DNA from: Mastigias papua
Lineage: Eukaryota > Cnidaria > Scyphozoa > Rhizostomeae > Mastigiidae
Reading direction: 5' to 3'
Assembly: GCA_964019165.1 (NCBI GenBank)
Contig: OZ025274.1
Location: forward strand, 202,001-266,000
Length of the DNA stretch: 64,000 nucleotides
The translations under genes and the position numbers were made by a program. The notes beneath the pieces were generated by a model. That model did not search any database. It saw only the letters and a list, made by a program, of their open reading frames with translations, and had not been told where the DNA came from. Of the stretch, positions 18,783 through 30,285 are shown in pieces (position 1 is the stretch's first letter; every line of letters begins with the position of its first letter).

Positions 18783-19407
18783 ATTTGAAAAATCTCATTC
18801 CTTGCAATAATTTGCGGTGTGTCCACTATAGCAATAACCGATATGAAATCACTTGAAAAATTTAATGTTGATTTGACTTGAAAGTTGAAGAAGTTTATGA
18901 AACATTTAAGAAACACGTAAGGCTGAATGAGACAAATATTTGGAAGCATCCAGGCTATAGATAGAAGGTTGATTTCTTTTAGAAAGGGAAATTGCACACA
19001 TCGATTTATATTGTCTTTTTAGATCAAGAGCACACCAAGTCTCCAACAGCAAAATTTCTCTCCAAGGCGATCTTTCATAGGAGAAATCGTTTCACACCAA
19101 CTTGATCTTTGACCTTCTATATTTTGGACCAAATCTAATCATCCTTTTCTCATTGTTCTTTTTATGCTTATTTTTTGTGTGGCGAATATTATTCATACAT
19201 CATGAAACGACTTTCCAACTTCATAAATTATTTCGTACTGGAAAGGTTTTGGAAATGTTATTTTTTTATTCAATTTACAATCACCTTTGTGCTAATGATC
19301 TCCTGAATTCTCATAAAATGGGGAGTTTGAATCGAAATAGGGAACAGATTAAGTCAGCATGATATGAAACCAGGTATAGCCTAGGTTACTCACTTCGGAC
19401 CGTAGCT
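18783..19407. other. DGCR8 3' flank
   Basis: Presumably this includes the 3' UTR. No further coding block was recognised. Confidence 0.4.
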
Positions 19408-19754
19408 ATGTCTGGGACTCAAGGGTCTTTTTCTGAGTTCTATAGGTTATGGAACAGTCATCTTGACAAAATTGTCGGGTATAAAATGATCAACAGTAAC
19501 AAATGATTTCAAAATTTATGAAAAGGGGCTGAATTTATGAAAACTATGAACAGGACTAAGTTAGATTTTAGCAACGGACGTACACAACTTTGGTAGCAGG
19601 CGTACATATCTAAAATATGTCGACATACAGTTGCCCCTTTTCATAACTTTTGAAATCATTTGTTACTGTTGGTCATTTTATACCCGACAATTTTGTCAAG
19701 ATGACTGTTCCATAACCTATAGAACTCAGAAAAAGATCCTTGAGTTCCATACAT
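19408..19754. repeat. Foldback element: two 122-bp inverted arms around a 103-bp loop
   Basis: The left arm is 19408-19529 and the right arm 19633-19754. The right arm's reverse complement matches the left arm with only a handful of substitutions (for example aagggtc against aaggatc, and tgatcaac against tgaccaac). The shared central block includes ttctataggttatggaacag. The arms contain no transposase-like sequence. It may be a foldback MITE. If transcribed it would form a long hairpin RNA. Confidence 0.92.
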
Positions 19755-20256
19755 GACTGGTTATCTATTTGATCTTTTCATATTTGTACTTGGCTTGCCT
19801 GATAGTGTGCCCTTTGCTGACTGATAGCCCCGATTTGCGTTTAAAGTCATCATCACATTTACCCCTTGTGTTCCTTAAAACTGTATCTTTCAAAGTTAGC
19901 ACAATCAGACAACTGAGATCTCCATAGCCACAGTTCTGATCAACTTAATGCTACTATTCATTTCTTTCAATCGGTAATTTTGAAATTCTTGACATATGAG
20001 GGATATTACTATATACAGAGCTTTTATTTTTATCACCGATTATAGTTCCACATTGACAACTTCTGACATTTCAATTCTGCTTATTTCTCATCAACAGCCC
20101 GAGCTGCTATTCTTTTTTTATCTAACTTGCATGATTTTCATCAGTTGTCATTGTGGACATTGCATAGGTGATGTTCACCAATGAAGTCAATTCATTTTCT
20201 TTCCACCTTACAAAGTATCGAATGCACGCAAATTACCCCCAAACACCTTCCACATT
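19755..20256. other. Spacer between foldback and satellite, nothing recognised
   Basis: AT-rich, without coding or transposon motifs. Confidence 0.5.
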
Positions 20257-20361
20257 ACCCTTTGGTTTTTCATCTACAATGACCAAAACTCAAATTAATC
20301 GATATTGATTACGGATCACTGATGTGATCACATAGACCAATTTTGCCCACGACGTATAACC
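20257..20361. repeat. Diverged edge monomer of the 107-bp satellite
   Basis: The order of blocks matches the monomer: accctttggtttttcatcta, caatgaccaaaactcaaatt, gatattgatta, ccaattttgcc. Many substitutions and a changed middle set it apart from the near-identical units that follow. Degenerate units at an array border fit homogenisation by unequal exchange that fades at the edge. Confidence 0.75.
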
Positions 20362-23300
20362 ATTGGTTTTTGATGACAAATGACCAGAATTGAAATTGAT
20401 TGATTTTGATTGGAGATTAAAAAGTGGTGAAAATGAGCCAATTTTGGCCAAAAAGTAAGGCTATAACCTTTGGTTTTTGATGAAAAATGACCAGAATTGA
20501 AATTGATTGATTTTGATTGGAGATTAAAAAGTGGTGAAAATGAGCCAATTTTGGCCAAAAAGTAAGGCTATACCCTTTGGTTTTTGATGAAAAATGACCA
20601 GAATTGAAATTGATTGATTTTGATTGGAGATTAAAAAGTGGTGAAAATGAGCCAATTTTGGCCAAAAAGTAAGGCTATAACCTTTGGTTTTTGATGAAAA
20701 ATGACCAGAATTGAAATTGATTGATTTTGATTGGAGATTAAAAAGTGGTGAAAATGAGCCACTTTTGGCCAAAAAGTAAGGCTATAACCTTTGGTTTTTG
20801 ATGAAAAGTGACCAGAATTGAAATTGATTGATTTTGATTGGAGATGAAAAGTGGTGAAAATGAGCCAATTTTGGCCAAAAAGTAAGGCTATAACCTTTGG
20901 TTTTTGATGAAAAATGACCAGAATTGAAATTGATTGATTTTGATTGGAGATTAAACAGTGGTGAAAATGAGCCAAGTTTGGCCAAAAAGTAAGGCTATAA
21001 CTTTTGGGTTTTTGATGAAAACTGACCAGAATTGAAATTGATTGATTTTGATTGGAGATTAAAAAGTGGTGAAAATGAGCCAATTTTGGCCAAAAAGTAA
21101 GGCTATAACCTTTGGTTTTTGATGAAAAATGACCAGAATTGAAATTGATTGATTTTGATTGGAGATTAAAAAGTGGTGAAAATGAGCCAATTTTGGCCAA
21201 AAAGTAAGGCTATAACCTTTGGTTTTTGATGACAAATGACCAGAATTGAAATTGATTGATTTTGATTGGAGATTAAAAAGTGGTGAAAATGAGCCAATTT
21301 TGGCCAAAAAGTAAGGCTATAATCTTTGGTTTTTGATGAAAAATGACCAGAATTGAAATTGATTGATTTTGATTGGAGATTAAAAAGTGGTGAAAATGAG
21401 CCAATTTTGGCCAAAAAGTAAGGCTATAATCTTTGGTTTTTGATGAAAAATGACCAGAATTGAAATTGATTGATTTTGATTGGAGATTAAAAAGTGGTGA
21501 AAATGAGCCAATTTTGGCCAAAACGTAAGGCTATAACCTTTGGTCTTTGATGAAAAATGACCAGAATTGAAATTGATTGATTTTGATTGGAGATTAAAAA
21601 GTGGTGAAAATGAGCCAATTTTGGCCAAAAAGTAAGGCTACAACCTTTGGTTTTTGATGAAACATGACCAGAAATGAAATTGATTGATTTTGATTGGAGA
21701 TTAAAAAGTGGTGAAAATGAGCCAATTTTGGCCAAAAAGTAAGGCTATAACCTTTGGTTTTTGATGAAAAATGACCAGAATTGAAATTGATTGATTTTGA
21801 TTGGAGATTAAAAAGTGGTGAAAATGAGCCAATTTTGGCCAAAACGTAAGGCTATAACCTTTGGTTTTTGATGAAAAATGACCAGAATTGAAATTGATTG
21901 ATTTTGATTGGAGATTAAAAAGTGGTGAAAATGAGCCAATTTTGGCCAAAAAGTAAGGCTATAACCTTTGGTTTTTGATGAAAAATGACCAGAATTGAAA
22001 TTCATTGAGTTTGATTGGAGATTAAAAAGTGGTGAAAATGAGCCAATTTTGGCCAAAAAGTAAGGCTATAACCTTTGGTTTTTGATGAAAAGTGACCAGA
22101 ATTGAAATTGATTGATTTTGATTGGAGATGAAAAAGTGGTGAAAATGAGCCAATTTTGGCCAAAAAGTAAGGCTATAACCTTTGGTTTTTGATGAAAAAT
22201 GACCAGAATTGAAATTGATTGATTTTGATTGGAGATTAAAAAGTGGTGAAAATGAGCCAATTTTGGCCAAAACGTAAGGCTATAACCTTTGGTTTTTGAT
22301 GAAAAATGACCAGAATTGAAATTGATTGATTTTGATTGGAGATTAAAAAGTGGTGAAAATGAGCCAATTTTGGCCAAAAAGTAAGGCTATAACCTTTGGT
22401 TTTTGATGAAAAATGACCAGAATTGAAATTCATTGAGTTTGATTGGAGATTAAAAAGTGGTGAAAATGAGCCAATTTTGGCCAAAAAGTAAGGCTATAAC
22501 CTTTGGTTTTTGATGAAAAGTGACCAGAATTGAAATTGATTGATTTTGATTGGAGATGAAAAAGTGGTGAAAATGAGCCAATTTTGGCCAAAAAGTAAGG
22601 CTATAACCTTTGGTTTTTGATGAAAAATGACCAGAATTGAAATTGATTGATTTTGATTGGAGATTAAAAAGTGGTGAAAATGAGCCAATTTTGGCCAAAA
22701 AGTAAGGCTATAACCTTTGGTTTTTGATGAAAAATGACCAGAATTGAAATTGATTGATTTTGATTGGAGATTAGAAAGTGGTGAAAATGAGCCAATTTTG
22801 GCCAAATAGTAAGGCTATAACCTTTGGTTTTTGATGAAAAGTGACCAGAATTGAAATTGATTGATTTTGATTGGAGATGAAAAAGTGGTGAAAATGAGCC
22901 AATTTTGGCCAAAAAGTAAGGCTATAACCTTTGGTTTTTGATGAAAAATGACCAGAATTGAAATTGATTGATTTTGATTGGAGATTAAAAAGTGGTGAAA
23001 ATGAGCCAATTTTGGCCAAAAAGTAAGGATATAACCTGTGGTTTTTGATGAAAAATGACAAGAATTGAAATTGATTGATTTTGATTGGAGATTAGAAAGT
23101 GGTGAAAATGAGCCAATTTTGGCCAAAAAGTAAGGCTATAATCTTTGGTTTTTGATGAAAAATGACCAGAATTGAAATTGATTGATTTTGATTGGAGATT
23201 AAAAAGTGGTGAAAATGAGCCAATTTTGGCCAAAAAGTAAGGCTATAACCTTTGGTTTTTGATGAAAAATGACCAAAATTGAAATTGATTGATTTTGATT

Positions 23301-26300
23301 GGAGATTAAAAAGTGGTGAAAATGAGCCAATTTTGGCCAAAAAGTAAGGCTATAACCTTTGGTTTTTGATGAAAAGTGACCAGAATTGAAATTGATTGAT
23401 TTTGATTGGAGATGAAAAAGTGGTGAAAATGAGCCAATTTTGGCCAAAAAGTAAGGCTATAACCTTTGGTTTTTGATGAAAAATGACCAGAATTGAAATT
23501 GATTGATTTTGATTGGAGATTAAAAAGTGGTGAAAATGAGCCAATTTTGGCCAAAAAGTAAGGATATAACCTTTGGTTTTTGATGAAAAATGACAAGAAT
23601 TGAAATTGATTGATTTTGATTGGAGATTAGAAAGTGGTGAAAATGAGCCAATTTTGGCCAAAAAGTAAGGCTATAATCTTTGGTTTTTGATGAAAAATGA
23701 CCAGAATTGAAATTGATTGATTTTGATTGGAGATTAAAAAGTGGTGAAAATGAGCCAATTTTGGCCAAAAAGTAAGGCTATAACCTTTGGTTTTTGATGA
23801 AAAATGACCAAAATTGAAATTGATTGATTTTGATTGGAGATTAAAAAGTGGTGAAAATGAGCCAATTTTGGCCAAAAAGTAAGGCTATAACCTTTGGTTT
23901 TTGATGAAAAATGACCAGAATTGAAATTGATTGATTTTGATTGGAGATTAAAAAGTGGTGAAAATGAGCCAATTTTGGCCAAAAAGTAAGGCTATAACCT
24001 TTGGTTTTTGATGAAAAATGACCAGAATTGAAATTGATTGATTTTGATTGGAGATTAAAAAGTGGTGAAAATGAGCCAATTTTGGCCAAAAAGTAAGGCT
24101 ATAACCTTTGGTTTTTGATGAAAAGTGACCAAAATTGAAATTGATTGATTTTGATTGGAGATTAAAAAGTGGTGAAAATGAGCCAATTTTGGCCAAAAAG
24201 TAAGGCTATAACCTTTGGTTTTTGATGAAAAGTGACCAGAATTGAAATTGATTGAATTTGATTGGAGATGAAAAAGTGGTGAAAATGAGCCAATTTTGGC
24301 CAAAAAGTAAGGCTATAACCTTTGGTTTTTGATGAAAAATGACCAGAATTGAAATTGATTGATTTTGATTGGAGATTAAACAGTGGTGAAAATGAGCCAA
24401 TTTTGGCCAAAAAGTAAGGCTATAACTTTTGGGTTTTTGATGAAAAGTGACCAGAATTGAAATTGATTGATTTTGATTGGAGATGAAAAAGTGGTGAAAA
24501 TGAGCCAATTTTGGCCAAAAAGTAAGGCTATAACCTTTGGTTTTTGATGAAAAATGACCAGAATTGAAATTGATTGATTTTGATTGGAGATTAAAAAGTG
24601 GTGAAAATGAGCCAATTTTGGCCAAAAAGTAAGGCTATAACCTTTGGTTTTGATGAAAAATGACCAGAATTGAAATTGATTGATTTTGATTGGAGATTAA
24701 AAAGTGGTGAAAATGAGCCAATTTTGGCCAAAAAGTAAGGCTATAACCTTTGGTTTTTGATGAAAAATGACCAGAATTGAAATTGATTGATTTTGATTGG
24801 AGATTAAAAAGTGGTGAAAATGAGCCAATTTTGGCCAAAAAGTAAGGCTATAACCTTTGGTTTTTGATGAAAAGTGACCAGAATTGAAATTGATTGATTT
24901 TGATTGGAGATGAAAAAGTGGTGAAAATGAGCCAATTTTGGCCAAAAAGTAAGGCTATAACCTTTGGTTTTTGATGAAAAATGACCAGAATTGAAATTGA
25001 TTGATTTTGATTGGAGATTAAAAAGTGGTGAAAATGAGCCAATTTTGGCCAAAAAGTAAGGCTATAACCTTTGGTTTTTGAAGAAAAATGACCAGAATTG
25101 AAATTGATTGATTTTGATTGGAGATTAACAAGTGGTGAAAATGAGCCAATTTTGGCCAAAAAGTAAGGCTATAACCTTTGGTTTTTGATGAAAAATGACC
25201 AGAATTGAAATTGATTGATTTTGATTGGAGATTAAAAAGTGGTGAAAATGAGCCAATTTTGGCCAACAAGTAAGGCTATAATCTTTGGTTTTTGATGAAA
25301 AATGACCAGAATTGAAATTGATTGATTTTGATTGGAGATTAAAAAGTGGTGAAAATGAGCCAATTTTGGCCAAAAAGTAAGGCTATAACCTTTGGTTTTT
25401 GATGAAACATGACCAGAATTGAAATTGATTGATTTTGATTGGAGATTAAAAAGTGGTGAAAATGAGCCAATTTTGGCCAAAAAGTAAGGCTATAATCTTT
25501 TGTTTTTGATGAACAATGACCAGAACTGAAATTGATTGATTTTGATTGGAGATTAAAAAGTGGTGAAAATGAGCCAATTTTGGCCAAAAAGTAAGGCTAT
25601 AACCTTTGGTTTTTGATGAAAAATGACCAGAATTGAAATTGATTGATTTTGATTGGAGATTAAAAAGTGGTGAAAATGAGCCAATTTTGGCCAAAAAGTA
25701 AGGCTATAACCTTTGGTTTTTGATGAAAAATGACCAGAATTGAAATTGATTGATTTTGATTGGAGATTAAAAAGTGGTGAAAATGAGCCAATTTTGGCCA
25801 AAAAGTGAGGCTATAACCTTTGGTTTTTGATGAAAAATGACCAGAATTGAAATTGATTGATTTTGATTGGAGATTAAACAGTGGTGAAAATGAGCCAATT
25901 TTGGCCAAAAAGTAAGGCTATAACCTTTGGTTTTTGATGAAAAATGACCAGAATTGAAATTGATTGATTTTGATTGGAGATTAACAAGTGGTGAAAATGA
26001 GCCAATTTTGGCCAAAAAGTAAGGCTATAACCTTTGGTTTTTGATGAAAAATGACCAGAATTGAAATTGATTGATTTTGATTGGAGATTAAACAGTGGTG
26101 AAAATGAGCCAATTTTGGCCAAAAAGTAAGGCTATAATCTTTGGTTTTTGATGAAAAATGACCAGAATTGAAATTGATTGATTTTGATTGGAGATTAAAA
26201 AGTGGTGAAAATGAGCCAATTTTGGCCAAAAAGTAAGGCTATAACCTTTGGTTTTTGATGAAAAATGACCAGAATTGAAATTGATTGATTTTGATTGGAG

Positions 26301-29300
26301 ATGAAAAAGTGGTGAAAATGAGCCAATTTTGGCCAAAAAGTAAGGCTATAATCTTTGGTTTTTGATGAAAAATGACCAGAATTGAAATTGATTGATTTTG
26401 ATTGGAGATTAAAAAGTGGTGAAAATCAGCCAATTTTGGCCAAAAAGTAAGGCTATAACCTTTGGTTTTTGATGAAAAATGACCAGAATTGAAATTGATT
26501 GATTTTGATTGGAGATTAAAAAGTGGTGAAAATGAGCCAATTTTGGCCAAAAAGTAAGGCTATAACCTTTGGTTTTTGATGAAAAATGACCAGAATTGAA
26601 ATTGATTGATTTTGATTGGAGATTAAACAGTGGTGAAAATGAGCCAATTTTGGCCAAAAAGTAAGGCTATAACCTTTGGTTTTTGATGAAAAATGACCAG
26701 AATTGAAATTGATTGATTTTGATTGGAGATTAACAAGTGGTGAAAATGAGCCAATTTTGGCCAAAAAGTAAGGCTATAACCTTTGGTTTTTGATGAAAAA
26801 TGACCAGAATTGAAATTGATTGATTTTGATTGGAGATTAAAAAGTGGTGAAAATGAGCCAATTTTGGCCAAAAAGTAAGGCTATAATCTTTGGTTTTTGA
26901 TGAAACATGACCAGAATTGAAATTGATTGATTTTGATTGGAGATTAAAAAGTGGTGAAAATCAGCCAATTTTGGCCAAAAAGTAAGGCTATAACCTTTGG
27001 TTTTTGATGAAAAATGACCAGAATTGAAATTGATTGATTTTGATTGGAGATGAAAAAGTGGTGAAAATGAGCCAATTTTGGCCAAAAAGTAAGGCTATAA
27101 TCTTTGGTTTTTGATGAAAAATGACCAGAATTGAAATTGATTGATTTTGATTGGAGATTAAAAAGTGGTGAAAATCAGCCAATTTTGGCCAAAAAGTAAG
27201 GCTATAACCTTTGGTTTTTGATGAAAAATGACCAGAATTGAAATTGATTGATTTTGATTGGAGATTAAAAAGTGGTGAAAATGAGCCAATTTTGGCCAAA
27301 AAGTAAGGCTATAACCTTTCGTTTTTGATGAAACATGACCAGAATTGAAATTGATTGATTTTGATTGGAGATTAAAAAGTGGTGAAAATGAGCCAATTTT
27401 GGCCAAAAAGTAAGGCTATAACCTTTGGTTTTTGATGAAAAGTGACCAGAATTGAAATTGATTGATTTTGATTGGAGATGAAAAAGTGGTGAAAATGAGC
27501 CAATTTTGGCCAAAAAGTAAGGCTATAACCTTTGGTTTTTGATGAAAAATGACCAGAATTGAAATTGATTGATTTTGATTGGAGATTAAACAGTGGTGAA
27601 AATGAGCCAATTTTGGCCAAAAAGTAAGGCTATAACTTTTGGGTTTTTGATGAAAACTGACCAGAATTGAAATTGATTGATTTTGATTGGAGATTAAAAA
27701 GTGGTGAAAATGAGCCAATTTTGGCCAACAAGTAAGGCTATAACCTTTGGTTTTTGATGAAAAATGACCAGAATTGAAATTGATTGATTTTGATTGGAGA
27801 TTAAACAGTGGTGAAAATGAGCCAATTTTGGCCAAGAAGTAAGGCTATAACCTTTGGTTTTTGATGAAAAATGACCAGAATTGAAATTGATTGATTTTGA
27901 TTGGAGATTAAACAGTGGTGAAAATGAGCCAATTTTGGCCTAAAAGTAAGGCTATAACCTTTGGTTTTTGATGAAAAATGACCAGAATTGAAATTGATTG
28001 ATTTTGATTGGAGATTAAACAGTGGTGAAAATGAGCCAATTTTGGCCAAAAAGTAAGGCTATAACCTGTGGTTTTTGATGAAAAATGACCAGAATTGAAA
28101 TTGATTGATTTTGATTGGAGATTAAAAAGTGGTGAAAATGAGCCAATTTTGGCCAAGAAGTAAGGCTATAACCTTTGCTGTTTGATGAAAAGTCACCAGA
28201 ATTGAAATTGATTGATTTTGATTGGAGATTAAAAAGTAGTGAAAATGAGCCCATTTTGGCCAAAAAGTAAGGCTATAACCTTTGGTTTTTGATGAAAAAT
28301 GACCAGAATTGAAATTGATTGATTTTGATTGGAGATTAAAAAGTGGTGAAAATGAGCCAATTTTGGCCAAAAAGTAAGGCTATAACCTTTGGTTTTTGAT
28401 GAAAAGTGACCAGAATTGAAATTGATTGATTTTGATTGGAGATGAAAAAGTGGTGAAAATGAGCCAATTTTGGCCAAAAAGTAAGGCTATAACCTTTGGT
28501 TTTTGATGAAAAATGACCAGAAGTGAAATTGATTGATTTTGATTGGAGATTAAAAAGTGGTGAAAATGAGCCAATTTTGGCCAAAAAGTAAGGCTATAAC
28601 CTTTGCTGTTTGATGAAAAGTCACCAGAATTGAAATTGATTGATTTTGATTGGAGATTAAAAAGTAGTGAAAATGAGCCCATTTTGGCCAAAAAGTAAGG
28701 CTATAACCTTTGGTTTTTGATGAAAAATGACCAGAATTGAAATTGATTGATTTTGATTGGAGATTAAAAAGTGGTGAAAATCAGCCAATTTTGGCCAAAA
28801 AGTAAGGCTATAACCTTTGGTTTTTGATGAAAAGTGACCAGAATTGAAATTGATTGATTTTGATTGGAGATGAAAAAGTGGTGAAAATGAGCCAATTTTG
28901 GCCAAAAAGTAAGGCTATAACCTTTGGTTTTTGATGAAAAATGACCAGAATTGAAATTGATTGATTTTGATTGGAGATTAAAAAGTGGTGAAAATGAGCC
29001 AATTTTGGCCAAAAAGTAAGGCTATAACCTTTGGTTTTTGATGAAAAATGACCAGAATTGAAATTGATTGATTTTGATTGGAGATTAAAAAGTGGTGAAA
29101 ATGAGCCAATTTTGGCCAAAAAGTAAGGCTATAACCTTTGGTTTTTGATGAAAAATGACCAGAATTGAAATTGATTGATTTTGATTGGAGATTAAAAAGT
29201 GGTGAAAATGAGCCAATTTTGGCCAAAAAGTAAGGCTATAATCTTTGGTTTTTGATGAAAAATGACCAGAATTGAAATTGATTGATTTTGATTGGAGATT

Positions 29301-29649
29301 AACAAGTGGTGAAAATGAGCCAATTTTGGCCAAAAAGTAAGGCTATAACCTTTGGTTTTTGATGAAAAATGACCAGAATTGAAATTGATTGATTTTGATT
29401 GGAGATTAAAAAGTGGTGAAAATGAGCCAATTTTGGCCAAAAAGTAAGGCTATAACCTTTGGTTTTTGATGAACAATGACCAGAATTGAAATTGATTGAT
29501 TTTGATTGGAGATTAAGAAGTGGTGAAAATGAGCCCATTTTGGCCAAAAAGTAAGGCTATAACCTTTGGTTTTTGATGAAACATGACCAGAATTGAATTT
29601 GATTGATTTTGATTGGAGATTAAACAGTGGTGAAAATGAGCCAATTTTG

Positions 29650-30285
29650 CTAAAAAAGATAGCGTTCCTACCACTCAAAAAAGTTGTGTAGTTTATGAAT
29701 TTTCGTGTCGATGTGAAGCTCGGTACGTAGGACGCACTACGCATAGACTAGCTGACAGAATAAAGCAACATATACCCACGAGCATCAGGAAGAAAAACAC
29801 TACAATAAGGGAACAGCCACCTCGTATGTGTAAAAACTCTAATTCTAAAATGAAAAGTGATTCGGCCATAGGACAACATCTCATTAAAAACCCAGAATGC
29901 GCCAAAACATATTCAGACGATAATTTTCGGATCATTGGGCAAGCAAGATCGTCCTTTCATTTAAGTGTTTTGGAATCAGTTTACATAAAGACTCAAAACC
30001 CAGTCTTGTGTAAACAAAAAGAGTTCATTTTCTCACTTGGACTCTTCTAGTAAACAATGGTGAATAGGTGCCAAGAGGCCAATCATATGGCTAACTGGAC
30101 ACATTATTCATCATATCACGTGTACCCGCATATCTGGCTATAAATTTCGGTTCACCTTTCGGTCGCTATCCGACGTTTCATACTCTGACGAGTGTCGGAC
30201 GAAAAAAAGCTTTTCAGTATGGTTAAAACATGGTACCGCTTTTTCGTGCTGTAGTGAAGTTCTGTAGTACCAACAGACTTTTCAC
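29650..30285 (+). mobile_element. 5'-truncated family-B Penelope-like element inserted in the satellite
   Basis: Satellite sequence stops at ccaattttg (29649) and resumes at agattaaaaagtgg (30286). The insert encodes the C-terminal part of a PLE protein from KKDSVPTTQKSCVVYEF through the GIY-YIG core (CEARYVGRTT, RLADRIKQHI) to IFSLGLF and a stop at 30048-30050. A 3' UTR with a hammerhead-like fold follows, then a terminal block ending accaacagacttttcac. It is nearly identical to the copy at 61959-62755 (differences seen include catagact/cagagact), so both are recent. The reverse transcriptase domain is missing, so this copy cannot move by itself. Confidence 0.9.
30179..30221 (+). ncRNA. Hammerhead-ribozyme-like motif (type I) in PLE 3' UTR
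   Basis: Stem I is catact (30179-30184) with agtatg (30216-30221). The core is CTGACGA (30185-30191), a stem II region gtgtcggac, then GAA and an A:U stem III (aaaa-agc-tttt). The predicted cleavage site is after ttttC at 30215. Hammerhead ribozymes are known in the terminal repeats of Penelope-like elements. Stem II is short and imperfect here, so activity is uncertain. Confidence 0.5.
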
